From contig DBXJ01000006.1 in assembly GCA_002309475.1 (NCBI GenBank), forward strand, positions 6,648 through 16,775: a DNA stretch of 10,128 nt, in the 5' to 3' direction. Position 1 is the first letter of the stretch; each line of letters starts with the position of its first letter. The stretch comes from Bacteroidales bacterium UBA1215 (lineage in GTDB: Bacteria > Bacteroidota > Bacteroidia > Bacteroidales > WCHB1-69). This document shows, one piece after another, positions 5,799 to 10,128 of this stretch. The position numbers and the translations under genes are program-made. The notes below the pieces were generated by a model. The model was not told where the DNA came from, searched no databases, and worked only from the letters and a program-made list of their open reading frames with translations.

Positions 5799-7646
5799 CT
5801 ATTTCTCCTTAATAATTTGGTTAAACTTTTCTGTCAACTCTGCTGTGGTGAATGGAAGTCCTTGGAATTTGTTGTATTGTTCATACTTGAATTGAGGGAA
5901 TTGTGCTCTCAAATAATTTACAAACTGACCTGCATTCAATTCGCATACCACAATTTTCTTATAAGAAGCCAATATTTCTGCCGTATTTTTCGGAAGTGGC
6001 GAAATATATTTGAAATGTGCCAAACTTACTTTTTGACCTTGTTGTTGCATTTCTTTCACTGCCACCATAGTTTGTCCGTAAGTGCCACCCCAACTAACTA
6101 CCAACAAATCGCCTTCTTTTTCGCCAAATACTTCTTGTTCAGGAATATCGTTGGCAACACGCAATACTTTATCTCTACGATATTGAACCATTTTTTCGTG
6201 GTTGAGCGGATCGGTGGAAACAGCACCTTTGACATCTGTTTTTTCCAAACCGCCGATGCGGTGTCTTAAACCTTCAGTACCCGGCAAAGCCCATTTTCTT
6301 ACTAATGTTTCGGGATCTCTTCTATAAGGAGCATAATCCGGATCGTTAGCTTCTGCAATAGGAGGAACTATCTGAGGCATATCGGCCATTTTCGGAATGC
6401 GGAACAATTCAGAACCTTGTCCGATGTAGCCGTCTGTCAACAAAATAGTCGGTGTCATGTGTTCCATTGCCAACTTGGCAGCCGTAAATGCAGAATAGAA
6501 GCAATCGCTTGGAGAAGTGGCTGCAATTACTATGCAAGAACATTCACCGTTTCTACCATACAATGCCTGATTCAAATCGCCTTGTTCCGATTTGGTCGGC
6601 AAACCGGTAGAAGGACCGCCACGCTGTACATCTACTACCACTATCGGCAATTCTGTCATCACTGCCAATCCCAATGCTTCCGATTTCAAAGAAAATCCGG
6701 GACCGGAAGTACTTGTTACCGCCATAGAACCTGCAAATGCAGCACCTATAGTAGAACAAATACCTGCAATTTCGTCTTCGCATTGCATTACCTTGGCACC
6801 TAAAGATTTATGTTTTGCCAATTCTACCATAATATCTGTGGCAGGCGTGATAGGATATGAACCCAAGAACAATGGTCTGCCCGATTTTTCCGATGCTGCC
6901 AACAAGCCCCATGCAGTAGCTATGTTGCCGGAAATATTACGATAACGACCTTTTTCCAATTCAGCTGTCTGAACATGATAACGGGATTCTAATGCTTCTA
7001 TTGACTCAGCATAGACATATCCTGCTTTCAATACTTCAATATTTGCCTTGGCAACTTCCGGTTTCTTTTTGAATTTTACTTCCAAAGATTTTGCAATCGT
7101 TTCGATATTCCTATCAAAAATGAAAGAAACCATACCCAGTGCAAACATATTTTTAGTACGTTCTGCCGACTTATTGTCCATTCCTAATTCTTGTCCTACG
7201 CGTTTCGCGGAAGAAGTGATAGGAGCTGCAATTAAGTTGTAACTGGAAAGTGATCCATCTAATAATGGATTTTCTTTATACCCCGCTTTTTCTATAGCTT
7301 TTTCTTCAAAAGTATCTGCATCCACAATGATGGTTCCACCCATTTTGGCCCATTTTAAATTTGCCAACAATGATGCAGGATTCATCGCTACAAGGACATC
7401 ACATTTGTCACCGATAGTACGAATTTTTTTACCTACGTGAACTTGATAACCTGAAACACCTGCTACAGTATTGTGAGGTGCACGAATTTCTGCCGGATAG
7501 TCTGGAAAAGTTGCAATATCGTTTCCATTTAAGGCAGAAGTATCAGAAAAAAGCGTGCCGGTAAGCTGCATTCCGTCTCCGGAATCGCCCACAAACTTAA
7601 TTACAACGCTTTCTTTTTCAACAAATTGTAGTTTGTCTTTTGCCAT
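5799..7646 (-). CDS. korA: 2-oxoglutarate (2-oxoacid):ferredoxin oxidoreductase, alpha subunit (gamma-alpha fusion)
   Basis: Partner of KorB in ferredoxin-linked oxidation of 2-oxoglutarate. It is 615 residues with the fused arrangement usual for this subfamily. The N-terminal gamma domain (about 10-215) begins VIKFVGDSGDGMQLTG and contains FPDYPAEIRAP (48-58). The alpha domain follows from about 237, with GSYPITPATDI (262-272), the CEDEIAG segment (289-295), TSTSGPGFSLK (311-321) and QRGGPSTGLPTKSEQGDL (341-358). The last region of about 120 residues is the C-terminal transketolase-like domain (LLVVSWGGTYG onwards). The start at 7646 is chosen because the promoter element at 7694-7701 lies about 48 bases upstream and the gamma motif begins soon after. 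No ferredoxin or KorC/KorD gene is adjacent, so it looks like the two-subunit type. Confidence 0.94.
   Translation of the reverse strand: MAKDKLQFVEKESVVIKFVGDSGDGMQLTGTLFSDTSALNGNDIATFPDYPAEIRAPHNTVAGVSGYQVHVGKKIRTIGDKCDVLVAMNPASLLANLKWAKMGGTIIVDADTFEEKAIEKAGYKENPLLDGSLSSYNLIAAPITSSAKRVGQELGMDNKSAERTKNMFALGMVSFIFDRNIETIAKSLEVKFKKKPEVAKANIEVLKAGYVYAESIEALESRYHVQTAELEKGRYRNISGNIATAWGLLAASEKSGRPLFLGSYPITPATDIMVELAKHKSLGAKVMQCEDEIAGICSTIGAAFAGSMAVTSTSGPGFSLKSEALGLAVMTELPIVVVDVQRGGPSTGLPTKSEQGDLNQALYGRNGECSCIVIAATSPSDCFYSAFTAAKLAMEHMTPTILLTDGYIGQGSELFRIPKMADMPQIVPPIAEANDPDYAPYRRDPETLVRKWALPGTEGLRHRIGGLEKTDVKGAVSTDPLNHEKMVQYRRDKVLRVANDIPEQEVFGEKEGDLLVVSWGGTYGQTMVAVKEMQQQGQKVSLAHFKYISPLPKNTAEILASYKKIVVCELNAGQFVNYLRAQFPQFKYEQYNKFQGLPFTTAELTEKFNQIIKEK
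5805..5810 (-). promoter_or_regulatory. Strong Shine-Dalgarno for korB inside the korA end
   Basis: Minus-strand AAGGAG with eight bases before the korB ATG at 5796, overlapping the last codons of korA. It is the best Shine-Dalgarno among the starts in the window, while korA itself has none, which suggests korB is set to be reinitiated efficiently. Confidence 0.7.
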
Positions 7647-7693
7647 ATTTTTTTGAATTATTTTTTAGTAATTGTTTTCTCTAAAATAATCTG

Positions 7694-7701
7694 CAAAGGT
7701 A
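7694..7701 (-). promoter_or_regulatory. Bacteroidota -7 promoter element for korAB
   Basis: Minus-strand TACCTTTG followed by CA, an exact TAnnTTTG match, about 48 bases upstream of the korA ATG. It is mirrored by the same ten bases on the other strand at 7760-7769, making a divergent promoter pair. A -33 TTG is not obvious. Confidence 0.65.
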
Positions 7702-7759
7702 TAGTTTTTTTAGTAGAAAAAAAGATATTTTTTAAAAAATTTATTTTTATAAAAAATGT

Positions 7760-7767
7760 TACCTTTG
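7760..7767 (+). promoter_or_regulatory. Bacteroidota -7 promoter element for the plus-strand envelope pair
   Basis: Plus-strand TACCTTTG followed by CA, an exact TAnnTTTG match, about 63 bases upstream of the ATG at 7831. Transcription would start near 7773, which excludes the in-frame ATG at 7756 as a translation start from this promoter. The flanking 7702-7759 stretch is nearly all A and T. Confidence 0.65.
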
Positions 7768-7830
7768 CATTTTATTTTTTTGACAAATTATTTATCATTG
7801 GCAATTCTTTTTTTATTAAAGTTTTTAGTC

Positions 7831-8898
7831 ATGAATGAATACATAATGATGATATTTTTCTGTATAGGAATTGTGCTCATTTCCATTCTAACCAATTGGT
7901 TTCTACTTCGTTATTCCGGCAACAAATTTTCAAAAGATGTCCCCAAAGACACTCTTCGCTGGGAGATGAAGCGAAAACCTGCCATAGGAGGCATTTCATT
8001 TTTCGTAGGCTTTCTCATTGCCATTCTCGCCTTCTTTTTGATGACACATTCCACCGAATTTGACAATACAAAAACCATCGCCATGCTGCTTTGTATAACG
8101 GCAGCCTGCATTTTAGGATTGTATGACGATTTTGCCAATGCACCGGTTTCCGTCAAATTTATCGTTCAATTTCTTATTGCCGTCACTTTGATATGCGTGA
8201 ACATACGCATACATATTACACATATAGATGCCATTGACATCATCCTTACTATTCTATGGGTGGTGGGCATTATCAACTCTTTGAATATGTTGGACAATAT
8301 GGACGGTGTCACCGCTTCGGTATCGATTTGCATACTGTTGGGTATCTTGTTAATCGGTTCGCTCAACTACAATATGCTGCTTTTAAACCAATTGATTATC
8401 ATTGCTTTAATTTGCTCCATTATCGGATTTTTGTTCTTCAACCACTATCCGTCAAAAATGTATATGGGTGACATCGGCAGTTTGATATTAGGTTGCAGTT
8501 TGGCAATTTTCAGTATCATTTATCTTTGGAATCCACCTGTTGACAGCCATTTCGACATCCACACTGCCATCCGGCAGTTGGTATGCGTGATGTTGTTGTT
8601 TGTGGTACCGCTAACGGATACTTCCACTGTTTTTATTAAAAGAATTCGCAGAGGACAATCTCCTTTCAAAGGCGACAAAGGTCACACCACCCACCATTTG
8701 GTATATGCCGGTATGCACCAAAAATTTGTGGCACCTCTCTATGCCCTAATTACATTGGCAGGCATGGCATTGGCACTCTGCCTCACCTATTTTGTAAAAC
8801 AATGGAATTGGCCTTTGATAATACTATCTATTCTGTACTGCATAATTGTATGGGTTGTTTTGTTCACCCTTGCCAACAAACACACTGAAAAAGACTAA
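7831..8898 (+). CDS. Polyprenyl-phosphate sugar-1-phosphate transferase (WecA/MraY-like family)
   Basis: Multi-span inner-membrane enzyme that moves a (usually N-acetylated) sugar-1-phosphate from a UDP-sugar onto undecaprenyl phosphate, the first committed step for a surface glycan. It is 355 residues from the ATG at 7831, the family's usual size. Family motifs on cytosolic loops: GLYDDFANAPVSVKF with Asp99-Asp100 (96-110), NSLNMLDNMDGV (149-160, catalytic Asp155/Asp158 region), FNHYPSKMYMGDIGS (203-217) and the His motif KGHTTHHLVYAG (283-294). About ten hydrophobic segments separate them. The longer reading from 7756 is rejected because its first codons cover the promoter element. The final motifs resemble WecA/TagO/RgpG more than MraY, and no murein-precursor cluster is nearby. 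The sugar is unknown. It is followed after three bases by the lytic transglycosylase gene. Confidence 0.9.
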   Translation: MNEYIMMIFFCIGIVLISILTNWFLLRYSGNKFSKDVPKDTLRWEMKRKPAIGGISFFVGFLIAILAFFLMTHSTEFDNTKTIAMLLCITAACILGLYDDFANAPVSVKFIVQFLIAVTLICVNIRIHITHIDAIDIILTILWVVGIINSLNMLDNMDGVTASVSICILLGILLIGSLNYNMLLLNQLIIIALICSIIGFLFFNHYPSKMYMGDIGSLILGCSLAIFSIIYLWNPPVDSHFDIHTAIRQLVCVMLLFVVPLTDTSTVFIKRIRRGQSPFKGDKGHTTHHLVYAGMHQKFVAPLYALITLAGMALALCLTYFVKQWNWPLIILSILYCIIVWVVLFTLANKHTEKD

Positions 8899-8901
8899 AA
8901 G

Positions 8902-9885
8902 ATGAATAAAAAGACTTTGTATATACAGATTTTGTGTGCATTGGCAATAATCGTCCCATTAATTATTATACTCACCTCACAATCGAATCACAACCCTTCC
9001 GATGCCGATTACAAGCAAACTTTCAAAGATTCCTACCGGCTGTATTCGCCACCTATTCCCGACAGCTTGGATTTTTGCGGCGAACAGGTTCCTTTAGACC
9101 GCTACGATGTACGAGAAGCCTTAGACAGAGAATTGCTGGTGAATGTATATTGGCAATCAAATATTTTGTTGGACTGCAAGCGTGCCAACCGTTTTTTCCC
9201 TGTGATAGAAGAAATATTGAAAGAAAACAAAGTACCGGAAGACTTTAAATATTTAGCAGTTATAGAAAGCAATCTCACCAATGTGGTGTCACCTGCCAAG
9301 GCAGCGGGATTTTGGCAGTTTATAAAAACCACCGGCATCACCTACGGTTTGGAAATCAACGATGAAGTGGACCAACGCTACGATGTACGCTTAGCCACCT
9401 TGGCAGCTTGCAAATATTTGAAAAACTCCTACCGCCTCACCGGTTCGTGGACAAGTGCGGCTGCCGCCTACAATATGGGCGACAACGGTTTTTTGAATGC
9501 CTTGTCAAAACAAAAAACCGACAACTATTGGAATGTATTGCTCAACAGCGAAACCGCCCGCTATGTGTACAGAATTCTTGCCATGAAAATTATTATGAAC
9601 GATGTACAACAATACGGAATTTATCTGCGACATGTAGATTTATACCAACCCTTGGAAGTGGAATATGTCAGTGTGGACACCGCCATCGGCAGTTTGACCG
9701 ATTTTGCCATTTCGCAAGGCATCACCTACAAGCAATTAAAAGACTATAATCCATGGCTGCGAAGCACAAAACTCACCAATGCCTCGCACAAAACCTACCA
9801 AATTGCCATCCCTAAAAAAGAATCCACCAGTTATTCCAAACAAATAGCAGGAATATCCAAAAATACTTTATTGGAAAAATTATAA
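8902..9885 (+). CDS. Membrane-anchored lytic murein transglycosylase (SLT domain, MltD-like)
   Basis: Cleaves the MurNAc-GlcNAc bond of peptidoglycan to leave a 1,6-anhydro end. It is 327 residues. The N-terminus MNKKTLYIQ and a hydrophobic stretch (about 7-25) give a signal anchor; no lipobox Cys is seen. The SLT (GH23) domain spans about 95-235: YLAVIESNLTNVVSPAKAAG (117-136) holds the probable catalytic Glu122, then GFWQF (136-140, the usual GLWQF motif) and AAAYNMGDNGF (187-197, usual AAYNxGxG). The tail (about 254-303: SLTDFAISQGITYKQLKDYN and YQIAIP) resembles a weak LysM-like peptidoglycan-binding unit. It starts three bases after the transferase stop and ends in a strong terminator, so the two genes form one transcript. 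The exact transglycosylase subfamily is uncertain. Confidence 0.88.
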   Translation: MNKKTLYIQILCALAIIVPLIIILTSQSNHNPSDADYKQTFKDSYRLYSPPIPDSLDFCGEQVPLDRYDVREALDRELLVNVYWQSNILLDCKRANRFFPVIEEILKENKVPEDFKYLAVIESNLTNVVSPAKAAGFWQFIKTTGITYGLEINDEVDQRYDVRLATLAACKYLKNSYRLTGSWTSAAAAYNMGDNGFLNALSKQKTDNYWNVLLNSETARYVYRILAMKIIMNDVQQYGIYLRHVDLYQPLEVEYVSVDTAIGSLTDFAISQGITYKQLKDYNPWLRSTKLTNASHKTYQIAIPKKESTSYSKQIAGISKNTLLEKL

Positions 9886-9917
9886 AAAAAAGTCGTGACA
9901 TAAGTCACGACTTTTTT
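9884..9917. terminator. Bidirectional terminator between the convergent transglycosylase and fba genes
   Basis: An 8-bp GC-containing stem (GTCGTGAC at 9892-9899 with GTCACGAC at 9904-9911) closes an ATAA loop and is flanked by eight A on the left and six T on the right. Both strands therefore read stem plus T run. It overlaps the transglycosylase stop codon and lies 22 bases past the fba stop. Confidence 0.93.
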
Positions 9918-9939
9918 GTTGCCAGATTACACTCTATTT

Positions 9940-10128
9940 TTACAATTTATTGTTAGAACCCAATACATCTACAATTTTGTGCATATAGAGTTTTTTCATA
10001 TTGTCTCTTGCGGGACCTAAATATTTTCTAGGGTCGAATTCTGCCGGTTTTTCTGCCAACACTTTTCTTACTGCAGCCGTCATTGCCAGACGGGAATCGG
10101 AGTCGATATTGATTTTGCAAACTGCCGA
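9940..10128 (-). CDS. fba: Class II fructose-bisphosphate aldolase, C-terminal end, cut by window edge
   Basis: Zinc-dependent enzyme of glycolysis and gluconeogenesis that splits fructose 1,6-bisphosphate into dihydroxyacetone phosphate and glyceraldehyde 3-phosphate. Only the last 62 codons and the TAA stop are in the window. They read VCKINIDSDSRLAMTAAVRK then EFDPRKYLGPARDNMKKLY and end VLGSNNKL. The NIDSD segment matches the conserved phosphate-binding N-(I/V)-D-(T/S)-D of class II aldolases, and the FDPRKYLGPAR tail is characteristic of the long form. The N-terminus and zinc ligands are outside. It is convergent with the transglycosylase gene and shares its terminator. Confidence 0.93.
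   Translation of the reverse strand, partial: SAVCKINIDSDSRLAMTAAVRKVLAEKPAEFDPRKYLGPARDNMKKLYMHKIVDVLGSNNKL

Noticed and set aside
5817..6269. 150-codon plus-strand open frame
   Set aside because: It lies entirely antisense to the well-supported korA and shows no recognisable domain.
7692..7769. Inverted repeat considered as the ends of a small insertion element
   Set aside because: The span is only 78 bases without coding content or visible target duplications, and both arms are explained as promoter elements.
7756..7830. Upstream ATG giving a 25-residue longer sugar-1-phosphate transferase
   Set aside because: Its first codons overlap the -7 promoter element at 7760-7767, so it would not be in the transcript; the shorter product already has the family's normal length.
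1..10128. Search for CRISPR arrays, tRNA or rRNA genes, and phage, transposon or defence genes
   Set aside because: No regularly spaced repeats, RNA gene signatures, transposases or defence domains were seen; nearly all of the window is filled by recognisable housekeeping genes.

Overview
The window looks like ordinary chromosomal housekeeping DNA from a member of the Bacteroidota. Four signs point that way. The sequence is AT-rich. Three intergenic regions carry the phylum's typical -7 promoter element (TAnnTTTG, here followed by CA). Shine-Dalgarno sequences are mostly weak or absent. The DnaK, class II aldolase and two-subunit 2-oxoacid:ferredoxin oxidoreductase read like the forms found in that phylum. 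I cannot name an order or genus from the sequence alone. No mobile element, CRISPR array, rRNA or tRNA was seen.

Layout from left to right: (1) the N-terminal 271 codons of dnaK on the minus strand, running off the left edge, with a 253-base AT-rich upstream region. That region holds a -24/-12 (sigma-54-like) element, a 12-bp palindrome and several GTCA/TGAC boxes. (2) A tight minus-strand operon, pyrG - folP - glycosyltransferase, whose junctions are a 1-base overlap and a 1-base gap. It is read from a TATCTTTG promoter just upstream of pyrG. (3) A two-gene minus-strand operon, korA - korB, with its own promoter and a clear rho-independent terminator. (4) Divergently from korA, a plus-strand pair encoding a WecA/MraY-like polyprenyl-phosphate sugar-1-phosphate transferase and a membrane-anchored lytic transglycosylase. 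(5) A symmetrical terminator shared with the convergent C-terminal end of a class II fructose-bisphosphate aldolase gene that runs off the right edge.

Functionally the window covers protein folding (DnaK), CTP and folate synthesis (PyrG, FolP), central carbon metabolism (KorAB, Fba) and the cell envelope (GT-B glycosyltransferase, lipid-carrier sugar transferase, peptidoglycan lytic enzyme).

I found no undescribed multi-gene system. The observations most worth checking are the unusual substrate-loop residues of the dihydropteroate synthase and the architecture of the dnaK upstream region.
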